Part shown: in pieces, positions 8,388 through 16,733 of the stretch
Layout of the letters: every line of letters starts with the position of its first letter
Position numbering within the stretch: the first letter of the stretch is position 1
NCBI GenBank assembly: GCA_028824715.1
Contig: JAPPCV010000170.1
Coordinates: 1 to 38,314 of the forward strand
Origin: Boseongicola sp.
GTDB taxonomy: Bacteria > Pseudomonadota > Alphaproteobacteria > Rhodobacterales > Rhodobacteraceae
Length of the DNA stretch: 38,314 nt
Direction: 5' to 3'
Notes under the pieces: model-generated
The model's input: the letters and a program-made list of their open reading frames with translations, nothing else
The model's database searches: none
Told to the model about the DNA's origin: nothing
Made by a program: the position numbers and the translations under genes

Positions 8388-9604
8388 TGCAACTCGCAGA
8401 TGTCACACATGGTGATCAGGTAGATGCGCACCATGTCGAGGTAGTCGGGGATGTCGACCCGTTCGTCCGGCATGGTGTTGTAGCGGCCGCCCGGTCCGCA
8501 GACGACGCCTTCCATGCCTCCATGTACAAAGAGGTGGCCGGCATCTGTCCCGTAGTATCCCGGTGGCGTGATCGCGCCCGTGGGCTGCGGTTCGCCCCGG
8601 ATCGCTTCGTAGGCGACGTTCAGCGCCGTCACGATCCGTGCGTCCCGTGCCACTTCGAATGCCGGCATGTGGGCGTTTCCGCTGGGAGATTCGATCCGGA
8701 TCTCCGCTTTCAGCCCCGGCCAGTCCCTTTCCAGCGTGTCCAGAACCGCGCGGAAGTCCCTCAGCGCGTTTTCCTGCGTCTGTCCGGGCCCGATCCGCCC
8801 TGATCCGGTCATCCGCACGAAATCCGCCACCTGCGGCGGCCGCCATTCCTCGAAGCCTTGGCCCAGTGCGCCGCGGATTGTTCCCACGTGCACCCGGTTG
8901 ATGCCGCGGTGCTCGTCGCTCGGCGCGTCGGAGAACGTCAATTCGGTCAGGCGCGGAACCAGGTCGCAGGCGGCGCGGATCGCGTCAACCGCCTCTTCCC
9001 GCTTGGACATGTGGCGGGTGATGCCGGTCAGCTCGATCGTGAACATGAACGCTTCAGCATGCATGGTCAGTGCCTGCAAGTCCGTGGGCTCGGAATTGAT
9101 GAAATAGTCCGCGCGCGTGCCCGCCTTCACGGCTGCGTAGGTCCCGACCCCGCCCTGCAACTCGCCAACGACGTAGGTGAGGATGACGTCGCCTTTCAGC
9201 CGCTTGCCGCCCTCCATCAGCGTGCGCACCGCACAGAGCGATGCGGCGTCGCCCGCCTTCATGTTCGACACGCCGATCCCGTAGATGAACCTGTCGTCGA
9301 CGAGCCCGCCCCACGGATCGACCGTCCAGCCCTCGCTTACGGGGTTGGTGTCGAGATGGCCGTTGAACAGGAGGCTCTTGCCGCCACCCGTGCCACGCCA
9401 GACGCCGATGGCATTGACACGGTCGTCCTCGACGGGCTGCAAATGGGCATCGAGCCCCATCTCGGACATGATCTCGACCATGCGCTCCGCCAGCGCGCGC
9501 TCGCCCTCCGTGCCGGAGTGGCTCTTGTACCGGACCATTTCGGAAAGCGTGCCGAGACAGGCCTGCTCGTCAATGGCGCGGGCAAGCGAAAGAGCGTCCG
9601 TCAT
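8384..9604 (-). CDS. M20 family hydrolase with altered metal-binding residues
   Basis: A 406-residue protein of the ArgE/DapE/M20 superfamily. The first His-Asp motif is intact (NGHLDTNP) and so is SEPTD, but the bridging Asp motif reads YGIGVSNMKAG with Asn, the Glu-Glu pair reads VGELQGGVGT with only one Glu, and the C-terminal His motif reads RYNTMPDE with Asn. By hand alignment three of the five usual metal ligands are therefore changed, which suggests one metal, altered metal chemistry or a non-hydrolytic role. ATG 9604 has GGAG eight bases upstream; the stop overlaps the following M24 gene. It lies between the importer ATPase and that M24 gene, so it probably acts on the imported compound. 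Confidence 0.83.
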   Translation of the reverse strand: MTDALSLARAIDEQACLGTLSEMVRYKSHSGTEGERALAERMVEIMSEMGLDAHLQPVEDDRVNAIGVWRGTGGGKSLLFNGHLDTNPVSEGWTVDPWGGLVDDRFIYGIGVSNMKAGDAASLCAVRTLMEGGKRLKGDVILTYVVGELQGGVGTYAAVKAGTRADYFINSEPTDLQALTMHAEAFMFTIELTGITRHMSKREEAVDAIRAACDLVPRLTELTFSDAPSDEHRGINRVHVGTIRGALGQGFEEWRPPQVADFVRMTGSGRIGPGQTQENALRDFRAVLDTLERDWPGLKAEIRIESPSGNAHMPAFEVARDARIVTALNVAYEAIRGEPQPTGAITPPGYYGTDAGHLFVHGGMEGVVCGPGGRYNTMPDERVDIPDYLDMVRIYLITMCDICELQ

Positions 9605-9619
9605 TGTTCGGTCTCCGTG

Positions 9620-11272
9620 TCAGGCGGCCTGGCTGGCGGGCGGCGGAACCGCCTTCAGCAAGGCACGCGTATAGGGGTTCCGGTCCGGCCCTTCGACGTC
9701 GTCTCGGTGGAACGCGTCCATCAGCTTGCCGTGCTGCATGACGCAGATCCGGTGTGCGAGCTGGCGGACGAGGTTCAGGTCATGGGTGATGAACAGGCAC
9801 GCAGTGCCGGTTTGCCGCTGCAGGCTCACCAGAAGTTCGGCGACGGAGGCCTGCACCGACACGTCCAGGGAGGCGGTGATCTCGTCGCAGATCACGAGTT
9901 CGGGCTCCGCGGCGAACGCCCGGGCGATCGCGACTCGCTGCTTTTCTCCGCCCGACAGCTGGTGCGGCAGCCGGTCGGCGAACTCTCGCGGCAGGCGCAC
10001 CTGTTCCAGGAGCTTCGCGATACGCTCCGCACGTTGTTCCCGCGGCACGATGTCGTAGAGCTTCAGGGGGCGCGAGAGGATTTCCCGCACGCGCTGCCGC
10101 GGATTGAGCGACGCATCGGGGTGCTGGAAGACGATCTGCACGGCGCGGCGGTAGGCGCGGTCGATCTCGGCCAGTCTTGCAAAGTCTCGGTCGCCGAAGC
10201 GAACGATGCCGTCGAAGTCCTGCAAGCCTGACAGGACCTTGCCCATGGTGGACTTGCCCGAGCCGGACTCTCCGACCAATCCGACAAGCTCCCCCTTTCG
10301 GACCTCGATGCTGACCTTCTGCGCGCCAAGGTGCGTGGGCTTGGGGGCCAGCAGCTGCCCGAGAAGCGACTGCCGGCCGTATTCGACGGTTACGCCTTTT
10401 GCAGACATCAGCGCGGGTGCCTCGGACGGCGGCTCCGAGACGCCCAGCCACTGCTTCGGATTGGGGACGGCGTCAAGCAGCGCCTTCGTGTAGTCGTTGC
10501 GGGGGGTCCGGAATACCTCGGCGCACGGACCGCTCTCGACGATCTCGCCGGAGTTGATGACCGAAACGACGTCGGCCACCCGGGACACGAGACCCAGATC
10601 ATGCGAGATGTAGAGCGCCGAAATCGACGTCTCGTCCTGCAATTGGTTGAACAGTTCCAGGATCTGCTGCGCCGTGATGATGTCGAGAGCCGTGGTCGGT
10701 TCATCGAAGACGATCAGTTCGGGGTTGCAGGCAAAGGCCGTGGCGATGACGACCCTTTGCTTCTCGCCGCCCGACGCCTCGTGCGGGTAGCGGCGCAGCA
10801 TGTCCCCGGGTTTCGCGATGCCGGTCCGGGCCAGCGCGGCCTCGCTTTCCTCCAGGGCTTCCTGCAACGTCAGGCCCCGATGGCGGATCAGGACTTCCGA
10901 GAGCTGCTCCCCCAGGCGCATCGCGGGGTTGAGCGAGGTGGAGGGGTCCTGAAAGACCATGCTGATCCGCCGCCCCCTGATTTCCAGGATTTGCGGATGC
11001 GTCCGGTTGCGAAGGTTTTCCCCCGACAGAAGCAGCCTCCCGTCGTTCTCGATCGCGTTTTCGGGAAGATATCGCAGGATCGCCCAGGCCAGCGAGGACT
11101 TTCCGGAACCCGACTCTCCAACGAGGCCGTGCGTTTGGCCGTGCGTCACGCGGAGGTCGATGTTCTTCAGGGCGTGGACCGGGACGGACGGCGTCGCGTA
11201 GCTGAGCGAATACCTGGAAACTTCCAGGACGGGCGTGTCCGCGCCGGCGCCCCGTGCGTTGCCGCCCGCCAC
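9620..11272 (-). CDS. Dpp/Opp-type ABC importer, fused double ATPase (DppDF-like)
   Basis: A roughly 550-residue fusion of the two ATPases that power a peptide/opine/nickel-type importer. The N-terminal half has Walker A GESGSGKSSLA, signature ASGGEKQRV and Walker B LIVFDEPTTALD; the C-terminal half has GESGSGKSTMG, LSGGEKQRV and LVICDEITASLD, where Ile replaces the usual Pro. Each half ends with the oligopeptide-transporter C-terminal extension (NDYTKALLDAVP and NPYTRALLKAVP). The frame is open into the upstream permease. GTG 11272 was preferred because it lies one base after the permease TGA and has GGAG about eight bases upstream. The alternative start at 11350 would overlap the permease by 77 bases. 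Confidence 0.9.
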   Translation of the reverse strand: MAGGNARGAGADTPVLEVSRYSLSYATPSVPVHALKNIDLRVTHGQTHGLVGESGSGKSSLAWAILRYLPENAIENDGRLLLSGENLRNRTHPQILEIRGRRISMVFQDPSTSLNPAMRLGEQLSEVLIRHRGLTLQEALEESEAALARTGIAKPGDMLRRYPHEASGGEKQRVVIATAFACNPELIVFDEPTTALDIITAQQILELFNQLQDETSISALYISHDLGLVSRVADVVSVINSGEIVESGPCAEVFRTPRNDYTKALLDAVPNPKQWLGVSEPPSEAPALMSAKGVTVEYGRQSLLGQLLAPKPTHLGAQKVSIEVRKGELVGLVGESGSGKSTMGKVLSGLQDFDGIVRFGDRDFARLAEIDRAYRRAVQIVFQHPDASLNPRQRVREILSRPLKLYDIVPREQRAERIAKLLEQVRLPREFADRLPHQLSGGEKQRVAIARAFAAEPELVICDEITASLDVSVQASVAELLVSLQRQTGTACLFITHDLNLVRQLAHRICVMQHGKLMDAFHRDDVEGPDRNPYTRALLKAVPPPASQAA

Positions 11273-11273
11273 C

Positions 11274-12092
11274 TCAGCGGCTCCGCCTTGGGTCGAGGCT
11301 GTCGCGCAGCGCATCACCGAAGAGGTTGAACCCCATGGCCGCCATGGCAATCGCGACGCCGGGCACGGCCACGGTCCAGGCGTTCCGGAACATGAACTGC
11401 CGCGCTTCGGCGACCATAAGGCCCCATTCCGTCGAGGGCGGCTGAGCGCCCAGCCCGAGAAAGCCCAGCGTGGCGCCGATCATGATCGCAAAGGCCACGC
11501 GGATGGTTGCCTCGACGATGATCGGCCCGACCGCATTGGGCAGGACCTCGCGCAGGACGATGTAGTGCGAGCGCTCGCCGCGCGCGACGGCGGCGAGCAC
11601 GTATTCCCTGGTCCGGATCGAAAGAACCGAACTGCGCGCGATCCGCGCCATTCCCGGGGTGAACGCGATGGCGACCGCCAGCATCGCCTGTCCCATGCCG
11701 CCGCCGAGAAAGGTGACGATGAGCAGCGTGAAGAGCAGTTCTGGCACGGCGAGCAACCCGTCCAGGATGCGCATGATGACGCTGTCGAGCCATCCGCCAG
11801 CGGTGCCCGCAATCACCCCGATCATGCTGCCCGCGCCCACGCCCAGCAGCGTGGCGCCAAGCCCGAAGTAGACAGTCGAAGGCGCGCCGTTCAACAGCCG
11901 GGACAGCAGATCGCGACCGAACTGGTCAGTGCCCAGCCAATGCGCTGCCGAAGGCCCCTGCAGGCGCGCGGCAGGGTGGAAGGCCTGTGGATCGTAGGGT
12001 GCCAGCAACGGCCCCAGGGTTGCCGCCCCCATGACGAGCAGCAGCAGGCCGAGCCCGGTCGTGCCGGTCGCCGTCCGGAACGCCTTAGGCAT
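11274..12092 (-). CDS. Dpp/Opp-type ABC importer permease (DppC family)
   Basis: A 272-residue inner-membrane permease. It has the DppC-type N-terminal region with one helix followed by the periplasmic HWLGTDQFGRDLLSRLLNG motif, then five more helices and the ATPase-docking loop REYVLAAVARGERSHYIVLR. The C-terminus DALRDSLDPRRSR matches the family ending. Its ATG overlaps the stop of the upstream permease by eight bases. Together with the DppB-like partner it forms the channel for the substrate of this cluster. Confidence 0.92.
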   Translation of the reverse strand: MPKAFRTATGTTGLGLLLLVMGAATLGPLLAPYDPQAFHPAARLQGPSAAHWLGTDQFGRDLLSRLLNGAPSTVYFGLGATLLGVGAGSMIGVIAGTAGGWLDSVIMRILDGLLAVPELLFTLLIVTFLGGGMGQAMLAVAIAFTPGMARIARSSVLSIRTREYVLAAVARGERSHYIVLREVLPNAVGPIIVEATIRVAFAIMIGATLGFLGLGAQPPSTEWGLMVAEARQFMFRNAWTVAVPGVAIAMAAMGFNLFGDALRDSLDPRRSR

Positions 12093-13035
12093 AGCGCACC
12101 CGCGGGTCGAGGATGGCGATCACGATGTCGGACAGGAGGTTTGACAGCGCATAAACCGTCGCGAGAACCAGGGTGATGGCCTGAATGACAGGAAGGTCCC
12201 GGTTCTCCAACGCGTAGATGAGGAGACGCCCGAGCCCGGGCCAGGCGAAGATCTCTTCAACCACGATGATTCCGCCCAGAAGATACCCGATGTCGAGCGA
12301 AATCACCGCCACGGCCGGGGCCAGCGAGTTTGGCAGCGCATGGCGGCGGATCACGCGGCGTTCGCGCAACCCCTTCAGCCGTGCCGCGCGGATGTAGTCG
12401 CTGGACAGGACCTCGGACATCTCCGACCGCACCTGGCGGGAGATGTGCGCTGTCAGTATCAGGCCGAGCGTGGCCGCCGGCAGGACCACGTGCGACGTGA
12501 AGCCTCCCAGGCTCTCGCCCGGGGAGACGAACCCGCCTGCCGGGAAGAGCCCCAGCGCCGGTCCCGCCAGGAAGATCAGAAGCAGCGTTGCGGTCACGAA
12601 TTCCGGCATTGACGCGCCGATGTAGGAGAAGACCCCGATGATGAGATCGGCCACGGTGCCGCGCTTGATGGCCGCCAGCACGCCCAGCGGGATTGCGATT
12701 ACCGTGACCGATACCAGTGCCGTCACGGCCAGCGAGGCGGAATTCCAGAACGCATCGCCAACCACGTCCGCCACCGGCAATGACAGGCGCAGCGACTGGC
12801 CCAGGTCGCCGCGCAAGATGCCGCCGATCCAGTCAAGATATTGAACGTACCATGGCCGGTCGAGGCCGAGCCTGCGCTCCATCGCAGCCACGGCCTCTTC
12901 CGTTCCGTACTCGCCCAGTATCATCACGGCCGCGTTTCCCGGCAGAATCATCGTGATCGCGAAGACCGCGAAAGTCACGACAAACAGGACCAGGATTACC
13001 GCCAGAAGACGCCGGACAAGGTAACCTAGTGTCAC
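12085..13035 (-). CDS. Dpp/Opp-type ABC importer permease (DppB family)
   Basis: A 316-residue inner-membrane permease starting LGYLVRRLLAVILVLFVVTF, the characteristic DppB N-terminus, with LGLDRPWYVQYLDWIGGIL in the first periplasmic loop and the docking loop SSDYIRAARLKGLRERRVIR. Translation starts at GTG 13035, four bases after the TGA of the binding-protein gene; no better ATG exists near the conserved N-terminus. It is one half of the importer channel. Confidence 0.92.
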   Translation of the reverse strand: MTLGYLVRRLLAVILVLFVVTFAVFAITMILPGNAAVMILGEYGTEEAVAAMERRLGLDRPWYVQYLDWIGGILRGDLGQSLRLSLPVADVVGDAFWNSASLAVTALVSVTVIAIPLGVLAAIKRGTVADLIIGVFSYIGASMPEFVTATLLLIFLAGPALGLFPAGGFVSPGESLGGFTSHVVLPAATLGLILTAHISRQVRSEMSEVLSSDYIRAARLKGLRERRVIRRHALPNSLAPAVAVISLDIGYLLGGIIVVEEIFAWPGLGRLLIYALENRDLPVIQAITLVLATVYALSNLLSDIVIAILDPRVRYA

Positions 13036-13039
13036 GCGG

Positions 13040-14575
13040 TCACTCGTCTAGCCAGACGCTTTCCAGGTAGAAGTACCGGTTGATCGGGTTCAACGTGTAG
13101 CCCTGCACATGCTCCCTGCTGGCCGTCAGGACGTCTTCGTAGAACGCGATGATGTACGGCAGTTCGGCGAGCATCAGTTCCTGGGCCTTCGTGTAGGCAT
13201 CTGCCCGCTCCGACTCGATCGTGGTCGAGCGACACGCCTGCACCAGGGCGTCGAACTCGTCGTTCATCCAGCCAGTGTCCTCGTAGGAAGCATTCGACGT
13301 GAGGAGCAGGTTGAAGGTCGCGTCTTCGGTCGGCTGCATGCCCCAATAGGCCATGTAGAAGCCACCCTTGCGCCAGACGTTGGCGAGGTATGTGTCGTGC
13401 GGCATGGTCTCGACATTGATGTCGAAGCCGGCCGGCAATGCCATCTGCTTGATCGCGATTGCCACCTGCGCCCGGATCGCCGGACGGTTCGAGGCCACGA
13501 GATCGAGCTTGAGGCCGTCGGGATGTCCCGCCTCGGCCAGAAGCGCCTTCGCCCTTTCCGGATCGTAGTTCTTCTCCGGCGTGTCGATGCGGAACTTGAA
13601 TTCCGGTGACAGGATGTTGTCATGCGCAGGCCGGCCGAGCCCCTCGAGCACGAGGTCGACAAGGAGCTGGCGGTCAATCGCGTAGGCCAGCGCCTCGCGC
13701 ACGCGGAGATCGTTGAAAGGCTCCTGGTCGAAGCGCATTACCACGTTCACGTAGCGACCCGAGGGCACCCGCAGCGCATTCACCCCGGGCGCGCTGGAAA
13801 TGCGTTCGTAGTCGGCTTGCTGGACCAGCAGCATCACGTCGATGTCGCCAGACAGGAAGTTCGTGGTTTCCGCAGCGAGATCCGGGAACAGGTGCATCTC
13901 GACGGCGTCGAGGTAGGGCTTGCCCTCGATGAAGTAGTCATCGTTTCGCACCAGCCGGGTAATCCGTGCGCTGTCATAGCTTTCCATCTTGAAGGGACCG
14001 GTGCCGTTCACGACGGTGTCGAGCATCGCATGATCGCCGGCCAGCGCCTCTTCCGACATGATTCGCGCGTTCGCGTGCGCGGTTGATGTCGGGAAGTCGG
14101 CAAACGGCGTCTTGAGGCTGAACTTCACGGTCAGGTCGTCGACCGCTTCGACGGTGTCGATCATGTTCAGCACCGATGCGGCCGAGGCCGGGATGTCCGG
14201 ATTCAGGATCGCCTCGTAGGTGGCGACCACATCGGAGGCCGTCGCCGGCGTTCCGTCGTGAAAGGTCACGCCCTCGCGAAGGTGGAAGGTGAACTCGGTT
14301 GCGTCGGCACTGCCCTCCCAGCTCTCGGCCAGGTCGGGCATTGGCTGGCTGTCAGGGCCGATCCGCGTCAGGCCGGAATAGGCCATGTCGATCACCGGGT
14401 ATTCCGCCGGCCCCGACAGTGACAGCACGTTCAGCGTCGCGATCCGGGTGGAATGGCTGATCTTGAGCGTGCCCCCCATTTTCGGATCGTCCTGGGCTGC
14501 GCCCAGGTTTGGCACCGCCAGCGCCAGCGCCATGACCAGAAGCGCGCTTCGACGTGGGACTTTGTGGAATGACAT
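13040..14575 (-). CDS. Dpp/Opp-type periplasmic solute-binding protein (SBP family 5)
   Basis: A 511-residue extracytoplasmic binding protein for the adjacent permeases. Residues 1-27 form a Sec signal peptide ending GAA, followed by GGTLKISHSTRIATLN, the usual mature start of family 5 proteins, and later TFHLREGVTFHDGTP, a hallmark segment. The open frame extends upstream into the M24 gene, but ATG 14575 has AAGGAG eight bases upstream and the signal peptide begins there. Family 5 proteins bind peptides, opines, glutathione, nickel chelates and other compounds, so the ligand is open. It sits 56 bases after the M24 gene in the same transcript. Confidence 0.93.
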   Translation of the reverse strand: MSFHKVPRRSALLVMALALAVPNLGAAQDDPKMGGTLKISHSTRIATLNVLSLSGPAEYPVIDMAYSGLTRIGPDSQPMPDLAESWEGSADATEFTFHLREGVTFHDGTPATASDVVATYEAILNPDIPASAASVLNMIDTVEAVDDLTVKFSLKTPFADFPTSTAHANARIMSEEALAGDHAMLDTVVNGTGPFKMESYDSARITRLVRNDDYFIEGKPYLDAVEMHLFPDLAAETTNFLSGDIDVMLLVQQADYERISSAPGVNALRVPSGRYVNVVMRFDQEPFNDLRVREALAYAIDRQLLVDLVLEGLGRPAHDNILSPEFKFRIDTPEKNYDPERAKALLAEAGHPDGLKLDLVASNRPAIRAQVAIAIKQMALPAGFDINVETMPHDTYLANVWRKGGFYMAYWGMQPTEDATFNLLLTSNASYEDTGWMNDEFDALVQACRSTTIESERADAYTKAQELMLAELPYIIAFYEDVLTASREHVQGYTLNPINRYFYLESVWLDE

Positions 14576-14631
14576 TTGCGTTCTCCTTGTTGTTGTCCGG
14601 CAATGGACCGGACGGTTCGATTGTCGTTGCG

Positions 14632-15810
14632 TCAGTGTACTACTGTCAGGTCGTCGGGCAGCCCGGTCAGCACTTCCGGAACCCCTTCGGTCACCAGGAG
14701 GGTATGGCCGACGCCCATCCCGTAGCCCGTGTCGCTGTCCCCGATCATTACGTGATAGAACAGCGTCATCCCGGGTTCGCAGACGGTTGCGTTGCCCGAA
14801 TAGATCATCGGCGGCACGTCCATGCTGGTTGGAGAGAACGTGCAACCGACCGAATAGCCTGTCGCCCCGTAACGGTGCTTCTTGTAGCCGCCGTCGTCGA
14901 GCCCTTGGGCATGAACGTCGAATATCTCGCCCAGGGTCGTTCCCGGGCGCGCGATTTCCGTCATCCGGTGCAGAGTCTCGCGGGCGACTTCGTACATCAT
15001 GCGATGCGCCGCCGGCACGTCGCCGAACAGGATGGTCCATTCCGTCTTGACGTTGTAACGTCGATAGGCGACCGGGTATTCAACGAGGATCTGGTCCTGC
15101 GCCTCGATCCGCCGAGGCTCTGACACGCCGCGTCCGTAAACGGCACGCGGCCCCGAATTGAACAGCGGCGGATTGGGCGGCATGTCCGCGCCGTCCTGCA
15201 GGATCGAGGTCAGGTAGGCCGCCTTGATTTCACTGTCCAGGATTCCCGGGCGAGAGGCCGCGATGACCGCCTCCAGTGACCGGTCGAGGATTTCCGCCGC
15301 CTTGCGGGTATAGGCGATTTCTGCCGGCGACTTGATCAGCCGGAGCCGGCGGATCAGGTGGTCGTCATCGGCCAGCGTGCACCAGCCATCCAAGGCATGC
15401 TGCACCCGCCAGAGATTCCAGCCGGTCAGGCCGTGGGTGTTCAGCTCAATTCCGATGCGCCCGCCCTTCAGGTGGAGCTCCTCCAGAATGGACTTCAGGT
15501 CCATTGCCGGATTGGCGTCGTCGGCATCCCACCAGAGTCGAATGTCCTCGATCGTGCTGGTTCGACGCGCCTGAACCAGGTCCGGGCGGCGGGTCAGCAG
15601 GATGATCGGGCGGTCATCCGCAGTTATGACGGCGCATTGAAAGAAGACGTAGCCTCCGGTGTCGTAGCCGGTCAGCCAGAAGTGGCTTTCCTGGGCGAAT
15701 ACAAGCATGGCGTCCAGGCCTCGACGCCCAAGTTCGGATCTCAGGCGCGCCTGCCTTGACAGGTGCTCCTCCCGCGGGAACGGAGTGGCTGCGCACGGTT
15801 CAGTCGACAT
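14632..15810 (-). CDS. Creatinase/ectoine-hydrolase-like M24 protein, metal ligands lost (copy 2)
   Basis: A 392-residue paralog of the protein at 7176-8387, sharing long stretches such as AQESHxxLTGYD, VFFQ, ILLTRRPDL and SMDVPPMIYSGN. As in that protein the M24 metal ligands are missing: the Asp pair region reads ILVEYPVAYRRYNVK, the His site GYSVGCTF, the last Glu site is His (GHTLLV), and only the Glu in CEPGMTLF remains. It is therefore a likely metal-independent C-N hydrolase. It is the first gene of the eight-gene minus-strand run. ATG 15810 was chosen: a GGGGGAG stretch lies about 12 bases upstream. The longer frame starts at TTG 15852, only twelve bases from the operator. That both paralogs flank one importer suggests successive or alternative hydrolysis of related substrates. 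Confidence 0.85.
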   Translation of the reverse strand: MSTEPCAATPFPREEHLSRQARLRSELGRRGLDAMLVFAQESHFWLTGYDTGGYVFFQCAVITADDRPIILLTRRPDLVQARRTSTIEDIRLWWDADDANPAMDLKSILEELHLKGGRIGIELNTHGLTGWNLWRVQHALDGWCTLADDDHLIRRLRLIKSPAEIAYTRKAAEILDRSLEAVIAASRPGILDSEIKAAYLTSILQDGADMPPNPPLFNSGPRAVYGRGVSEPRRIEAQDQILVEYPVAYRRYNVKTEWTILFGDVPAAHRMMYEVARETLHRMTEIARPGTTLGEIFDVHAQGLDDGGYKKHRYGATGYSVGCTFSPTSMDVPPMIYSGNATVCEPGMTLFYHVMIGDSDTGYGMGVGHTLLVTEGVPEVLTGLPDDLTVVH

Positions 15811-15852
15811 GTCTTGCGTCCGCTCCCCCTGTTCGCCGCCCGCGCCTTCCAA

Positions 15853-15884
15853 AAAAGCCTATGGGATGGTATACCATCCGTCAA
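15853..15884 (-). promoter_or_regulatory. Minus-strand promoter containing a GntR operator palindrome
   Basis: Positions 15864-15879 are a perfect 16-base palindrome, GGATGGTATACCATCC. On the minus strand a TTGACG hexamer (15884-15879) precedes it, and TAGGCT lies 17 bases further on, so the palindrome fills the spacer between plausible -35 and -10 boxes of the importer operon. It is in the divergent gap facing the GntR/FCD gene. A TGGTATACCA core is of the kind bound by FCD-type GntR regulators, so repression by the adjacent regulator is inferred. A second GGTATACC occurs at 21539-21546. Confidence 0.7.
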
Positions 15885-16019
15885 CCATGTGAATACCAGC
15901 GCGCATGAAGGATGCGGCAATTCTGTTCCGACCCCGCGCCATGTTCCGGCGGGTCACCGTGGTGCCGAGAAAGGAACTGTCTTGGAACGGATCCGTCCTG
16001 CCATAAAGGGGCTTGAGAT

Positions 16020-16733
16020 TTGAGCTCTCCACCAGATAAGTCCTTTCCGGATTGGACAGGCAGAAGGTCCAAAGAGTTGAACGTGCAAGACCAGAGGCTT
16101 GCGCCGAGGGCGTATCAGCAGATCCTTGACATGATATTGTCGGGCAAGACACGGCCCGGCGAGCAATTGAACGAACGTCAGCTGGCAGACATGCTCGGAA
16201 TGTCCCGCACCCCTGTGCGGGACGCCTTGTTGATGCTGGAGGCCGAGGGGCTGCTTGTCCGTCAGGGGCGGATGGGCGTCCAGATCAAGCAGATGCACAT
16301 CGACGAGTTTCTCGATGCGCTGGAGGTTCGCGCCCTGCTGGAGCCAGCGGTCTCACGCATGGCGGCGGGCAAGGTCGACCACGCGGCGCTCGATGAACTG
16401 GAGCGTTCGCTGCACGGCGCAATCGAAATGGCGGATGCAACCGGACGCGGCATGGACCGGTCCCAGACTCGCTGGATCGACGACACGCTGCACAACCTGA
16501 TCTCCGATTCTGCCGGCAACGCGCAACTGTCGGCCATCGTGCGCAACCTGCGCCGAAAGACCCAGATCTTCGACCTGAAGACCCTCCCGGAACGTGCGGT
16601 CGTGACCTGCCATGAACATCTGGACATCATCGCCGCACTTCGCCTTGGCGATGGCGAGAAGACTGCAGAGGCAATGGCACTGCACCTCGAACAGGTTCGG
16701 GCCAGCATCATAGCCCGGCTGAGCCGGCGATGA
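16020..16733 (+). CDS. GntR family transcriptional regulator, FCD subfamily
   Basis: A regulator of about 215-237 residues. The N-terminal winged helix includes ILSGKTRPGEQLNERQLADM and MSRTPVRDALLMLEAEGLL, the GntR signature; the C-terminal domain is all-helical FCD, with metal/effector-site candidates in HNLIS and HEHLDII. FCD regulators of catabolic operons usually bind an organic acid or pathway intermediate. The start is unclear: the frame opens at TTG 16020 (AAGGGG upstream), but TTG 16077 or GTG 16083 would give a more typical N-terminus just before LAPRAYQQILD. It is divergent from the importer operon across a palindromic operator and overlaps the next gene by ATGA, so it probably controls both directions and itself. 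Confidence 0.9.
   Translation: MSSPPDKSFPDWTGRRSKELNVQDQRLAPRAYQQILDMILSGKTRPGEQLNERQLADMLGMSRTPVRDALLMLEAEGLLVRQGRMGVQIKQMHIDEFLDALEVRALLEPAVSRMAAGKVDHAALDELERSLHGAIEMADATGRGMDRSQTRWIDDTLHNLISDSAGNAQLSAIVRNLRRKTQIFDLKTLPERAVVTCHEHLDIIAALRLGDGEKTAEAMALHLEQVRASIIARLSRR

Noticed and set aside
11273-11350. An N-terminal extension of the fused ATPase to 11350
   Set aside because: It would overlap the permease by 77 bases and has no conserved residues; GTG 11272 has a ribosome binding site and lies right after the permease stop.
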